DNA of 64,000 nucleotides from Candidatus Saccharimonadota bacterium (GCA_028286365.1 JAQBRR010000001.1:478582-542581); one strand, 5' to 3'; positions 24,725-33,997 are shown, counted from the first letter of the stretch. Program-made: numbers and translations. The notes: a model not told the origin generated them from the sequence alone.

Positions 24725-27460
24725 CTAGAATTTATTCGTTGCTTGGTTTGGAGGTGATGCCGAATCAGTAGCAGTTACATAGTCAGTGCCAGTGGTCGGG
24801 TTAGGCACACCTGTCGCCGTGTAGGTTGTACCATCACCACCAGCAGTACCTGGATAGTTTGTTCCGCCGATATTAAACGTAACACTAGTAATCGTGTTTC
24901 CTCCAGTTGCGCTCGCCGTCACCTGTACCTTATAAAGATTGCCAGAGATATGAGTAGCGGTTGGTGTTCCTAGCGTTATTGGTTGTGAACTGGTGGCCGC
25001 CGAGGTAGTATCAGTTGTACAGTCCGCCGAGCTATCAGTCAAACTTCCCGCAAGAGTATATGTTCCCTTAGGGTCGATGTACAGCGCTTGATTAGGAGCG
25101 ACAGACGAAACTAGCGGAAGTTTAATAACTGACACTGACACCTTTGAGCCACTCGGCGTACAGTCGGTCGCTAGCTTTTTCGTCGCACTATCGAAATCAA
25201 CGTTTAGGAGTCCTTGGGTGGCGTTCCAATAACTTGGATAGACTTCGCCACATGGCTGATCAGGTTTACCTGCTACAACCTTCAATGTGTTACCAGCGCT
25301 ACAGCCAACTCGTTGGACACCGACTGGCTGCGCAATCCAGTCGCCAGGTTTCCACTTACCAGCATTTTGGTAGTCTGTCTTATAAGCGTACTGCAAAACA
25401 GTATCAAGCATTGCTCCTGGCACAATTGACGTAGCGTTATTATTAAGTGGTGTAGTATCTGGATTACCTAGCCATACAGCCATCGTGAGGGCTTGTGAGT
25501 AGTTAACCATCCAGATGTCTTTAGGTGAACCGGCGGCATTGGTTGCGTTAGACGTACCGGTCTTAGCAGCTGAGTCGACGCCTGGGATGTACATACCGGT
25601 GCGGTGTGTACCAACAAAGGTTCGAGCATTGTCATCGTGCAAAATATCGCTTACAACGTAGGCGGCTTGAGGGCTAACAACCTGAGTACCAGCGGTATCT
25701 GTCCACTGCTTTAGAACGTCACCAGTACTATTTGTAACCTTCAATATGTCTGATTGTGGCTTGTAGACACCGCTGCGACCAAGAGAGGCGTAGGCATTTA
25801 CAAGGTCGGTTTGCTTGATACCACACCCACCAATGGCTGCAGCTAGCTGTACAGTCGTATCATTACCGACCGTACAATAACTTGTACCGCCAAGCGCACG
25901 GATTGTATTAATGGTTGGCTGAACGCCGTCAATCGCCATAGCCTCAACGGCTGGAATGTTCCAAGAGTTAGCAAGGCCTGTGCGAATGGGGGTAGCGCCG
26001 CTGTTTTCAGGGTCGCCATTTGCATTAGTAAGAGGGGCGCCATAGATGCCAGTGATGTCGTTGTTAATAAGCTTTGAACCACTTCCAAAATTGGCTGCAC
26101 CGGCTGCTTTCTGCTGGAAAAGCTGCGAGTAAACGAGGGGCTTAATAGTGGAACCTGGTTGAATATATGCGGTTGCAGCATTTACTTGTCCAAAACCTGG
26201 ATAGCTATAACCTCGTGAGCCCATCATGGCGACAATTTGCCCAGTCTGTGTATCTTCAACGGTTGCTGCTCCATTTGAGAAACCATATCTTGCAGGTGCA
26301 CCATTATTAAACTCTGTAGCCATGGCAGTTTCAAGCTGGTTTTGAATATCAAGATCTAATGTCGTTGTTACGGTTAGGCCACCTTGACCAACTGTTGTTG
26401 AACCAAGTTGTGATTGGAGTTCTGAGCGAACCATTTGGACAAAGTTACCAGCCTTAATATCAGTATATTGATCTGCTTCGGGGCGTAGAGTGTCGAGAAT
26501 TGGTACCTTTTTGGCATCGTCGGCCTGAGTCTTGGTAATCATACCTTGGTTGGCCATGTCATCGAGTACTGTATGTTGGCGGGCAATGAGTGCTGCGTTA
26601 CCGTCAACATTATATGGGTTGAATAGTGTTGGGTCCTGCGGAATAGCGGCAAGAAGTGCAGCTTGTGGCAGCGTAAGGTCTTTAGCTGATACACCAAAGT
26701 AGGTTTGAGCACCCGATTCAGCACCGTTACGACGACCACCATATGGGGACTCATTTAAGTATAGTGACAAAATCTGATCCTTATCATACATTCGCTCGAC
26801 TTCTACAGACAGAATAACTTCTTTAATTTTTCGAGGAATACCACTCAGACCGCGATCACTCGCCTGGTCAGCAAAAAAGACTTGTTTGACGAGCTGTTGC
26901 GTTAGTGTCGAGCCACCCTGAGTACTGTCACCGCTTAGGTTATTAAAGAACGCACGAAATAGTCCAGTGACGCTAACGCCTCCATGTTTGTAAAAGTCTT
27001 TGTCTTCGATTGCTACGGTTGCTTTTTTGAGGTTATCACTAAGGTCGGCACTCGGAACGACGAGTTTATAGTTGCCATCGCCCTTATCTTCCCAGAGAAC
27101 TTTACCGTTGCGATCAAGGTATGTCGTAACGGTTGTTTGGACGCTTTTAGCGAGTTGATCAGGTCGGATCGAATCAAGATCTTTACGGAAGTAAGCAAAC
27201 AAACCACCAAGTAGCAATGCAAGAACTAATAAGCCGATACCAGCAACTTTGAGTGCCATAAGACCGCCACGCTTGCTGAACCAATATCCCCAGAAGCGAC
27301 GTGGGTGCAACCGATATAGTAATCGTTTGACTGGATTCTTCGGCAACGTTGCAAGGTATTGGGCACGCGAACGGGCAGCCGCGTCTTTCTTAGCCTTACG
27401 GTTATGAGATAAATTTGAGTACACGCTTAATTTGCGCGAATGTGAGGATTTTTTGACCAC
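24725..27460 (-). CDS. Class A penicillin-binding protein (transglycosylase-transpeptidase)
   Basis: About 911 residues from the GTG at 27460. The frame is open to an ATG at 27514, but a clear promoter (TGCTATAAT, 27503-27495) lies inside that stretch, so the start is probably downstream. A basic cytoplasmic region and one helix (about 75-95) precede the GT51 glycosyltransferase (VAIEDKDFYKHGGVSVTGL, GGSTLTQQLVKQVFF) and the transpeptidase with SxxK in PGSTIKPLVYSQL, SxN in NSWNIPAVEA and KTG in AAKTGTSNATN. The C terminus adds an Ig-like tail rich in Thr, Gly and Ser. It polymerises and cross-links peptidoglycan outside the membrane. Confidence 0.93.
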   Translation of the reverse strand: MVKKSSHSRKLSVYSNLSHNRKAKKDAAARSRAQYLATLPKNPVKRLLYRLHPRRFWGYWFSKRGGLMALKVAGIGLLVLALLLGGLFAYFRKDLDSIRPDQLAKSVQTTVTTYLDRNGKVLWEDKGDGNYKLVVPSADLSDNLKKATVAIEDKDFYKHGGVSVTGLFRAFFNNLSGDSTQGGSTLTQQLVKQVFFADQASDRGLSGIPRKIKEVILSVEVERMYDKDQILSLYLNESPYGGRRNGAESGAQTYFGVSAKDLTLPQAALLAAIPQDPTLFNPYNVDGNAALIARQHTVLDDMANQGMITKTQADDAKKVPILDTLRPEADQYTDIKAGNFVQMVRSELQSQLGSTTVGQGGLTVTTTLDLDIQNQLETAMATEFNNGAPARYGFSNGAATVEDTQTGQIVAMMGSRGYSYPGFGQVNAATAYIQPGSTIKPLVYSQLFQQKAAGAANFGSGSKLINNDITGIYGAPLTNANGDPENSGATPIRTGLANSWNIPAVEAMAIDGVQPTINTIRALGGTSYCTVGNDTTVQLAAAIGGCGIKQTDLVNAYASLGRSGVYKPQSDILKVTNSTGDVLKQWTDTAGTQVVSPQAAYVVSDILHDDNARTFVGTHRTGMYIPGVDSAAKTGTSNATNAAGSPKDIWMVNYSQALTMAVWLGNPDTTPLNNNATSIVPGAMLDTVLQYAYKTDYQNAGKWKPGDWIAQPVGVQRVGCSAGNTLKVVAGKPDQPCGEVYPSYWNATQGLLNVDFDSATKKLATDCTPSGSKVSVSVIKLPLVSSVAPNQALYIDPKGTYTLAGSLTDSSADCTTDTTSAATSSQPITLGTPTATHISGNLYKVQVTASATGGNTITSVTFNIGGTNYPGTAGGDGTTYTATGVPNPTTGTDYVTATDSASPPNQATNKF

Positions 27461-27494
27461 AGTTATAATTTTCCCATAAGCAGTATTACCCACC

Positions 27495-27503
27495 ATTATA
27501 GCA
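27495..27503 (-). promoter_or_regulatory. Extended -10 for the PBP gene
   Basis: TGCTATAAT on the minus strand. It falls within the longest reading frame, which is why the start codon is placed downstream at 27460. Confidence 0.6.
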
Positions 27504-27532
27504 TTAAATCTCATGCGAAAAGCCTAATATTT

Positions 27533-27541
27533 TGCTATACT
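27533..27541 (+). promoter_or_regulatory. Extended -10 for tyrS
   Basis: TGCTATACT, start near 27548, with a short leader containing AGG about 10 bases before the ATG at 27581. No T-box is seen. Confidence 0.6.
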
Positions 27542-27580
27542 GACAGAAGATAACAGATAACGAATAGATAGGATCTTAAA

Positions 27581-28816
27581 ATGACGCTTTCCGAAGAACT
27601 TGCTTGGCGCGGCTTTACGAATCAGACTACATATAAGGACGAATCGGCCCTCGACCAGGAATCTATTTCATTTTATTTCGGGGTTGACCCTAGTAGTGAC
27701 AGTATGACAATTGGCAACCTTGCTGCTGCAATGTTGGTTCGTCATTTTATCGATCATGGGCACAAGGCGTACTTACTTGTTGGTGGTGCGACTGGCATGA
27801 TCGGCGATCCAGATGGCAAAAAAGACGAGCGTAATCTATTAACACTCGATGATATTGCTCATAATAAAGAGGCCATCGCCGAGCAGTATAAGACAGTATT
27901 TGCTGGTAAAGAATTTAACGTCGTCGATAACTATGATTGGTTTAAGGACATTAACTACATAGACTTCCTGCGCACTGTTGGCAAGAATGTTCCTTTATCG
28001 CAGATGTTGGGACGAGACTTTGTACAGTCTCGTCTGGGAAGTGACGGTTCTGGTATTAGCTATGCAGAGTTTAGCTATTCTCTTATTCAGGGTTATGATT
28101 TTGTTCACCTGCAGAGAGAATACGGCGTTAGTTTACAACTGTGTGGTGCTGACCAATGGGGTAATTCTATCGCAGGTGTTGATCTGATCCGTAGGCTTGA
28201 TAACAAAGAAGCGCACGTCTATTCGACGCCTCTCATTATTAATAAGGCAACCGGACAAAAGTTCGGTAAGTCCGAGAATGGTGCTGTATGGCTCGACTCA
28301 AACAAGACAAGTGTTTATGCGTTCTATCAATTCTGGTTAAACGTGGATGACGAGAGTGTATACGACCTGTTGAAAATTTATACACTTCTATCTAAAGAAG
28401 AAATAGATAAGGTTCATTCAGAGTCTGAGATGAATTTGAGTAGCCGTAAATCTCAAAAGACTCTTGCACACGAAGTAACTATCTTAGTTCACGGTAAGGA
28501 AAGAGTAGAAAGTGTCGAGCGCGTTACTGGTGTACTATTTGGCAATACTGACTTTGCATCACTAGACGAAGATGATCTAGATATCTTGTCGGAAGAAATT
28601 CCGACAATTACAATTAATGATGATGGACCTACTGTTACTACAACCGTTGTTAATAGTTTGGTAGAATCTCAGGTTGCAAGTAGCAATGGCGAGGCGCGTC
28701 GCCTCATTGAAAGTGGTGCAATCTCTGTAAATGGTGTCAAAATTGATAAAGATAATTATATCGTGACTACCAGCCTAATCAAAAAAGGCAAAAATAATTT
28801 TATACTTGTCCGCTAA
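27581..28816 (+). CDS. tyrS: Tyrosyl-tRNA synthetase
   Basis: 411 residues, usual length. Class I features: the HIGH-type motif in DSMTIGNLAAAML (about 46-58), tyrosine-site motifs including ISYAEFSYSLIQGYDFVHLQ and GADQWGNSIAG, the KMSKS equivalent KFGKSENGAVWLD (about 227-239), and a C-terminal S4 RNA-binding domain (SSNGEARRLIESGAISVNG). It charges tRNA-Tyr. The promoter is TGCTATACT at 27533. The gene is divergent from the PBP gene; a HAD phosphatase gene with its own promoter starts 21 bases after its stop. Confidence 0.95.
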   Translation: MTLSEELAWRGFTNQTTYKDESALDQESISFYFGVDPSSDSMTIGNLAAAMLVRHFIDHGHKAYLLVGGATGMIGDPDGKKDERNLLTLDDIAHNKEAIAEQYKTVFAGKEFNVVDNYDWFKDINYIDFLRTVGKNVPLSQMLGRDFVQSRLGSDGSGISYAEFSYSLIQGYDFVHLQREYGVSLQLCGADQWGNSIAGVDLIRRLDNKEAHVYSTPLIINKATGQKFGKSENGAVWLDSNKTSVYAFYQFWLNVDDESVYDLLKIYTLLSKEEIDKVHSESEMNLSSRKSQKTLAHEVTILVHGKERVESVERVTGVLFGNTDFASLDEDDLDILSEEIPTITINDDGPTVTTTVVNSLVESQVASSNGEARRLIESGAISVNGVKIDKDNYIVTTSLIKKGKNNFILVR

Positions 28817-28821
28817 ACGGC

Positions 28822-28830
28822 TGGTATAAT
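28822..28830 (+). promoter_or_regulatory. Extended -10 for the HAD gene at 28838
   Basis: TGGTATAAT ending 7 bases before the ATG; leaderless transcript predicted. Confidence 0.65.
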
Positions 28831-28837
28831 AGTTATT

Positions 28838-29599
28838 ATGACTAAAAAACTTATCGCATTTGACCTAGACGACACATTAGCAATAACAAAATCTCCAATA
28901 TCAGATCGTATGAGTGAATTGTTCACCAAGCTGCTCGATAACTATCACCTTTGTGTAATATCAGGGGGTAAGATCGAACAGTTCCATGTACAAGTAGTTG
29001 ATCGCCTTGATGCGACAGATGAACAGCTTTCGCATCTTCATCTCATGCCAACTTGTGGTACGCGTTACTATCGATATGACGTTACGAACGAATCTTGGAA
29101 ACTGCAGTATGCCGAAGACTTAGAACCTGAGCAGAAAAAGCACATTATAGAAGTAATGGAACAGTCCGCCAAAGATCAAGGACTATGGGCTGAAGAACCA
29201 TATGGAGAGCTTATCGAAGACCGTAATAGTCAAATAACATATGCAGTTCTTGGTCAAGAAGCTCCAGCAGAAGTTAAGTATGCCTGGGCCGAGAAGAATG
29301 CAGAAACGAAACTAAAACTACGTGAACTTATTGCTGAGCGACTACCTGATTTTGAAGTTCGACTTGGTGGTACTACCAGTGTAGACGTAACACGTATTGG
29401 TATCGACAAAGCCTACGGTATGCGTAAGCTTATGGATGAGCTTAATATTAGTACTGATGAGATTCTCTTCTTTGGCGACAAACTTCAAGAGGGCGGTAAC
29501 GACTATCCCGTTAAAGCACTTGGTATCGATAGCATTGAAGTTGGAAAATGGGAAGATACTGCCTTTGCACTCGAAGGTATTCTGGGCGTTACCGTATAA
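28838..29599 (+). CDS. HAD-IIB hydrolase, phosphomannomutase-like
   Basis: 253 residues. Motif I is AFDLDDTLAITKS with the nucleophile Asp and acid/base Asp two residues on; motif II is in CVISGG; the C-terminal part SVDVTRIGIDKAYGMRKLM followed by EILFFGDKLQEGGNDYPVK is the HAD-IIB motif III/IV pattern closest to eukaryotic-type phosphomannomutase (FGDKxxxGGNDxP). It could interconvert hexose phosphates or act as a sugar phosphatase. A mutase reading would fit supply of sugars for glycans beside GalU, but the substrate cannot be settled from sequence. Confidence 0.8.
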   Translation: MTKKLIAFDLDDTLAITKSPISDRMSELFTKLLDNYHLCVISGGKIEQFHVQVVDRLDATDEQLSHLHLMPTCGTRYYRYDVTNESWKLQYAEDLEPEQKKHIIEVMEQSAKDQGLWAEEPYGELIEDRNSQITYAVLGQEAPAEVKYAWAEKNAETKLKLRELIAERLPDFEVRLGGTTSVDVTRIGIDKAYGMRKLMDELNISTDEILFFGDKLQEGGNDYPVKALGIDSIEVGKWEDTAFALEGILGVTV

Positions 29600-29609
29600 T
29601 CTATAGTCT

Positions 29610-29618
29610 TGCTACACT
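29610..29618 (+). promoter_or_regulatory. Extended -10 for recG
   Basis: TGCTACACT ending 6 bases before the ATG at 29625. Confidence 0.6.
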
Positions 29619-29624
29619 AGAGAT

Positions 29625-31655
29625 ATGAATCTGTTATCTCCTCTGGAGAATGTAAAGGGTGTGGGCGGTAAGACTGGTGAGCAGTTTAGTCTTGCTGGCA
29701 TTCACACGGTTGGCGATCTTATTACATTTCTGCCGCGCACTCACGAGGATTTCTCACACATTACGACAATTGCTAATATCGCACCAGGCAAAGCGACCAT
29801 TAAGGCTAAATGTGAATCGATTACGACCCGTCCGGTTAGGCGAGGTCTCAGAATTACTACGGCAACACTCGCCGATGAGACAGGTAAATTGCAGGCAGTT
29901 TGGTTCAATCAGCCATATCGTGCTACTCAGTTAAAGCCTGACGAAGAATTTTATTTTTCGGGTGAATTTGAATTTAATTACAATCGTTATCAATTAACAA
30001 ATCCGAGCGCCGAGAAGGTCAGTGATATGCCTGTCCAAACAGATCGACTCCTACCCGTTTATAGGTCAATAAAAGGCCTAAAGACGACATTAGTTCGTAA
30101 GATTCTATCAGAGCTAAAGCCGCTAATTACAATGCTACCCGAGACGTTACCTAAAAAAACTGTATCTGATCAAAAACTAATTAGTCGATCGGATGCTTAT
30201 ATTGCCATGCATTTTCCGCGTACGAGCGAAGATATTGAAAATGCTCGTGAACGCTTGGGTTTTGAAGAATTGTTCGAACTGCTTCTTGCTAGTCAGTTAA
30301 ACCGCCAGGAGAACGCAAAGCTTACGGGTTGGCATATACCATTTGAGCAATCTGTTGTGAAGGAATTTGTGGCTCAATTACCGTTCGCACTAACTGGCGC
30401 ACAGCGACTTGCAGCGTGGGAAATTCTCCAAGATTTTGAAAAAGCCACTCCGATGAATCGACTCTTGCAGGGTGATGTTGGTTCAGGTAAGACTGTCGTA
30501 GCGGGGCTTGCTGCCAGACAGGCAGCTCACGAAGGTTTTCAGACTGCACTGATGGCGCCGACTGAAATCCTCGCCAGTCAACACGCTGAGACATTACAGA
30601 AATTATTATCGCCATTCGGGGTATCGGTAGGGCTGTTGACCGGTAGTGTGAAGGGTGAGGCGCGTAAGACTCTCTATAAAGCGATTGCCGATGGTTCTGT
30701 CCAGGTTGTTGTCGGAACTCATGCGTTAATTCAGGAGGCCGTACTGTTTCATAAGCTAGGCTTTGTCGTTATCGACGAACAACATCGCTTTGGCGTCAAG
30801 CAACGTCAGGAGCTACTAAAGAAATCACAATTTATGCCACACTTGCTGGCGATGACTGCAACTCCGATACCTCGTAGTTTGGCTCTTACTGTTTACGGAG
30901 AACTTGATATTTCAATACTTAATGAGCTACCGAAGGGCCGTAAACCGATCAAGACAAAGATCTGGTCACCTAATAGTCGTGCGCAGCTGTATGAACTTAT
31001 TGATAAGGAACTATCGGATGGTCGCCAGGCCTACGTGATCTGCAGTCTGATTGATAATAACCCAGACAACGAGCTAAAGAGTGTTCAGGTTGAGTATAAA
31101 AAATTACAGAACTCTGTGTTTAAACACCGCAAGATCGGATTGCTACACGGCAAAATGAAATCAGACGAGAAGGAAAGTGTCATGAGTGAGTTCGCGACAG
31201 GCAAAATTGATATCTTGGTAAGTACGACAGTTGTTGAGGTCGGCGTTGATGTACCGAACGCTACCGTCATGTTGATTGAAGACGCGGATCGGTTTGGCTT
31301 ATCTCAGCTACATCAGCTACGTGGTCGTGTGGGACGAAGTATCCACCAAAGCTATTGTTACCTTGTAACGAGTACGAGCGCTAAGCCATCAGAGCGTCTG
31401 CGCGAAGTCGAGAAAAGTAATGATGGCTTCTATCTCGCAGAGGTAGACCTAAAGCTCCGTGGTCCGGGTGAGATATATGGTCGTTCACAACACGGGGCGC
31501 TCAACCTTCAAATCGCAACGCTCGCAGATACAAAGCTAATCAAACGAGCGCAAGACGCTGCTAAGGCATTCGTTGCATCAGGCGATGACCTGGTAAACTA
31601 TAAAGAACTAGCGTCACAGGTTCGCTACAATCAAAGGTTAACAACTCTGAACTAA
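29625..31655 (+). CDS. recG: ATP-dependent DNA helicase RecG
   Basis: 676 residues. The N-terminal wedge/OB domain (about 45-180) binds branched DNA and starts after the opening LENVKGVGGKTGEQF. The helicase core has Walker A GDVGSGKT, the DExH box VIDEQHRFGVKQR, motif III MTATPIPRSLAL, and motif VI HQLRGRVGRS. The C-terminal TRG segment is present (RLREVEKSNDGFYLAEVDLKLRGPGEIYG). RecG reverses stalled forks. Its message appears leaderless. It ends 51 bases before a phospholipase C-like gene, and that gap holds two hairpins. Confidence 0.95.
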   Translation: MNLLSPLENVKGVGGKTGEQFSLAGIHTVGDLITFLPRTHEDFSHITTIANIAPGKATIKAKCESITTRPVRRGLRITTATLADETGKLQAVWFNQPYRATQLKPDEEFYFSGEFEFNYNRYQLTNPSAEKVSDMPVQTDRLLPVYRSIKGLKTTLVRKILSELKPLITMLPETLPKKTVSDQKLISRSDAYIAMHFPRTSEDIENARERLGFEELFELLLASQLNRQENAKLTGWHIPFEQSVVKEFVAQLPFALTGAQRLAAWEILQDFEKATPMNRLLQGDVGSGKTVVAGLAARQAAHEGFQTALMAPTEILASQHAETLQKLLSPFGVSVGLLTGSVKGEARKTLYKAIADGSVQVVVGTHALIQEAVLFHKLGFVVIDEQHRFGVKQRQELLKKSQFMPHLLAMTATPIPRSLALTVYGELDISILNELPKGRKPIKTKIWSPNSRAQLYELIDKELSDGRQAYVICSLIDNNPDNELKSVQVEYKKLQNSVFKHRKIGLLHGKMKSDEKESVMSEFATGKIDILVSTTVVEVGVDVPNATVMLIEDADRFGLSQLHQLRGRVGRSIHQSYCYLVTSTSAKPSERLREVEKSNDGFYLAEVDLKLRGPGEIYGRSQHGALNLQIATLADTKLIKRAQDAAKAFVASGDDLVNYKELASQVRYNQRLTTLN

Positions 31656-31678
31656 AAAGGGAAAGGAGCAGCCAGTCC

Positions 31679-31697
31679 CGAGCGATTTACTCGCTCG
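31679..31697 (+). other. Hairpin between recG and the phospholipase C-like gene
   Basis: CGAGCGA at 31679-31685 pairs perfectly with TCGCTCG at 31691-31697 over a 5-base loop. A second hairpin, AAAACC with GGTTTT around 31713-31727, spans the first codons of the next gene. No T tract follows either, so they may control translation instead of termination. Confidence 0.55.
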
Positions 31698-31706
31698 CAC
31701 TGCGCG

Positions 31707-32561
31707 ATGAGGAAAACCGTAGGTTTTCTCATAAGTGAAACGTTTATGTATGCAGGAACAACATTTCGTCGTGACTCAGGCCGTATCGTTGGGGTGCATC
31801 AGAAGATTGATCGCATCGCTCGCCGTCAACTCAAGAAGTTGATTGGTAAGGATGCGCATTTTCCTACGAGTCGTGAAATTTTGCACTTTGAAGGAATAAA
31901 TGGTCCTGACGGTATCAAGCGCAAAAGTCCCTCCAAGGATGAGCCGTGGCATTATATTGATCCGACAAATGTCGAGGATCGCAGCCTTATTTCACTCATT
32001 AATGACCATATGGCTAACCTCATCGCAGCACTAATTAAAAACAATCAGCAACGCGCTGCTTTTGAGGCGTCCTGGTTGGCACATTCGATAGTTGATGGTC
32101 TGACGCCTGCGCATCATTATCCACTCAATGACAAGATCGAGGAGTTATGGGGTAAGCCTCATACCGAGCGACTAACCAAAAGGGACAAAACGATCATTAA
32201 GGGAATCAATCGCCGTGATACATTATCAAAAAACTGGCAATATTGGGGGGTTGGTGGCGTTTTCTCGGCTCACCTTGCCTTTGAATTAGGCGTTGCCTCA
32301 ACTATTGCGACACTCCGATTTAGTGATGCTTGTCCAAGTGCTGAGGATATTCTTGACTTAGAAAAAATAGGCTTTGAGGAAATGTTTGTTAAATCTATGC
32401 ATAAAATCTATGACATGCACATGTTCAATGAGTTCGGAAATCTGGGATGGACGCGCAGGCTGGCTAATCAAACCAGGAAAGCCTTGGTACCTGAAATTAT
32501 TAAAGTTGTGTGTCTGTCCTGGTATAACGCTGCAAACGAGGCTAAGATAAAGAGTATATGA
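31707..32561 (+). CDS. Zinc-dependent phospholipase C / S1-P1 nuclease-like protein
   Basis: 284 residues, not a named protein to me. The zinc-ligand pattern of the phospholipase C/S1-P1 fold can be followed: H31, the WHYID motif at 81-85, H101, then H126-x3-D130-x5-H136 in WLAHSIVDGLTPAHHY, and H189-x3-E193 in SAHLAFE. Spacings match Bacillus phospholipase C H118, D122, H128 and H142, E146. No signal peptide is visible. The start is uncertain: the ATG at 31707 has no nearby ribosome-binding site and its first codons form a hairpin; an ATG at 31746 would remove 13 residues but keep all ligands. It overlaps rsmD by ATGA. Substrate could be lipid or nucleic acid. Confidence 0.75.
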   Translation: MRKTVGFLISETFMYAGTTFRRDSGRIVGVHQKIDRIARRQLKKLIGKDAHFPTSREILHFEGINGPDGIKRKSPSKDEPWHYIDPTNVEDRSLISLINDHMANLIAALIKNNQQRAAFEASWLAHSIVDGLTPAHHYPLNDKIEELWGKPHTERLTKRDKTIIKGINRRDTLSKNWQYWGVGGVFSAHLAFELGVASTIATLRFSDACPSAEDILDLEKIGFEEMFVKSMHKIYDMHMFNEFGNLGWTRRLANQTRKALVPEIIKVVCLSWYNAANEAKIKSI

Positions 32562-33100
32562 ATATACGAGTAATCGCTGGTAAATACGGCGGCCGCACTA
32601 TTGCTGCACCAAATGGCCATACAACTCACCCTATGAGCGAACGGATCCGTAACTCACTTTTTAATAGTATTGGTGATGAAATAAAGGATGCGGTTGTGCT
32701 TGATGCATTTGCTGGTTCTGGCTCAATTGGTATCGAAGCAATTAGCCGTGGGGCAGCCAGTGCGACATTTTTAGATAAAGATCCACTTGCTGGACGAATC
32801 CTGGAAGAGAATATCAAAACACTCGGTATCGAGGCGCAGGCAACGACATTTCACGGGGGCGTAGGGGCCTGGACAACACGTACAAATGTTCGCTACGACA
32901 TTATTATTGCCGACCCACCATACAACAATATGCAGTTATCCACAGTCGTGAAATTATTTAAGCTATTGAAACCCAATGGGCTTATGGTATTATCATACCC
33001 AGGTAGGGGTGAGTCGCCGCCCGGCACTAATGGAGTTGTTGTGGTGGACAATCGTAGTTACGGAACAGCGGCCCTCACGTTCTACCGCCTGGTAGTATAG
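32558..33100 (+). CDS. rsmD: 16S rRNA (guanine966-N2)-methyltransferase RsmD
   Basis: 180 residues. Typical RsmD opening MNIRVIAGKYGGRTIAAPNG, then TTHPMSERIRNSLFNSIG, the SAM-binding loop VLDAFAGSGSIGIEAISRGA (motif I) and the catalytic DPPYNN (motif IV). It methylates G966 in the small-subunit RNA. The start overlaps the upstream gene by ATGA at 32558, so the two are translationally coupled. Confidence 0.93.
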   Translation: MNIRVIAGKYGGRTIAAPNGHTTHPMSERIRNSLFNSIGDEIKDAVVLDAFAGSGSIGIEAISRGAASATFLDKDPLAGRILEENIKTLGIEAQATTFHGGVGAWTTRTNVRYDIIIADPPYNNMQLSTVVKLFKLLKPNGLMVLSYPGRGESPPGTNGVVVVDNRSYGTAALTFYRLVV

Positions 33101-33123
33101 TGTCGTTTTTCTCATTTACCCCG

Positions 33124-33132
33124 TGCTATACT
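33124..33132 (+). promoter_or_regulatory. Extended -10 for the nucleotidase-like gene
   Basis: TGCTATACT ending 7 bases before the ATG at 33140. Confidence 0.65.
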
Positions 33133-33139
33133 CGTTTTT

Positions 33140-33955
33140 ATGACAGAACTTATTCCTAAGGGATTTATATATGACAAAGCCTCTGACCTGGAGGCTAAAA
33201 TTATTGGTTTTAAAAAAGCTGGGACTGACCAGCTACAACTCGTTTTGGATTTTGATCGAACCCTTACCGAGAAAAGTGACGAGAATAGCACATCATGGCA
33301 ACTGATGCGTAATCACCTACCGCCAGAAGGCAAGATTGAAGCACAGCAAGTATACGAACACTATCGTGCACTTGAAGTGGCCGAGAAATTATCACCAGAG
33401 GACGCAACTACTTGGTGGACAACCTCGATGGCAATTATTGCGAAACATCATCTTGATATGAACGCCGTTGAAAGAGAGTTTTTGTCTCACGCTACAATTC
33501 GAGCGGGAACAAGGGAGTTATTCGAACTCTGCACCAAGCACAATATCCCTACGATTATCATGTCCGCTGGTATCAAAGACGTTATCAATCTATGGTGTAA
33601 AGCGTACGATATACATCCAACGATTATTCTTTCAACCGAGTTAATGGTTGATGAGGAAAATCGAGTTACGGGCTGGAAAGGCTCTAGTATAGTCCATATG
33701 TTCAACAAGCACGAACTTGACCATCCTGAGCTATCTAGGATTCGAGCTGAGCGCTCGCATACGATCCTAGCTGGCGATAGCCTGCACGATTACAATATGG
33801 CCGAGGGCACAGATACGGTAATGCGTGTTCGTATTCTCGATACAGATACGGATCAAGAAGCTGCTCACAAAGATACATTCGAGGTCTTCGATGCAATTAT
33901 CGAAGATGGAACTCTAAATCCGCTCATAGACCTGATCAAACAAATCATCGAGTAA
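33140..33955 (+). CDS. HAD pyrimidine 5'-nucleotidase-like protein (UMPH-1 type)
   Basis: 271 residues. HAD motif I is VLDFDRTLTEKSDENSTSW with two Asp, motif II is TIIMSAGIKDVI, and motif III/IV is HTILAGDSLHDYNMAEG. The DFDxTLT opening, the long helical cap (40-120) with TWWTTSM, and MSAGIxDVI are characteristic of cytosolic 5'-nucleotidase III/UMPH-1, which dephosphorylates UMP and CMP. In a nucleotide-scavenging cell it could balance pyrimidine pools (inference). A dispersed 15-base repeat starts 5 bases after the stop codon. Confidence 0.8.
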   Translation: MTELIPKGFIYDKASDLEAKIIGFKKAGTDQLQLVLDFDRTLTEKSDENSTSWQLMRNHLPPEGKIEAQQVYEHYRALEVAEKLSPEDATTWWTTSMAIIAKHHLDMNAVEREFLSHATIRAGTRELFELCTKHNIPTIIMSAGIKDVINLWCKAYDIHPTIILSTELMVDEENRVTGWKGSSIVHMFNKHELDHPELSRIRAERSHTILAGDSLHDYNMAEGTDTVMRVRILDTDTDQEAAHKDTFEVFDAIIEDGTLNPLIDLIKQIIE

Positions 33956-33959
33956 CTTT

Positions 33960-33975
33960 GCAGAGGACGGACCTT
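33960..33975 (+). repeat. Dispersed repeat, left flank of the 34004 gene
   Basis: GCAGAGGACGGACCTT, 5 bases after a stop codon. An identical 16-mer lies at 34806, so the gene between them is bounded by direct repeats 846 bases apart. Confidence 0.85.
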
Positions 33976-33988
33976 CAGTATTAATAAC

Positions 33989-33997
33989 TGGTAAAAT
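33989..33997 (+). promoter_or_regulatory. Extended -10 for the gene at 34004
   Basis: TGGTAAAAT ending 6 bases before the ATG. Confidence 0.5.

Noticed and set aside
27515-27580. T-box upstream of tyrS
   Set aside because: The gap is 66 bases with a simple promoter; no specifier loop or terminator/antiterminator pair is seen.
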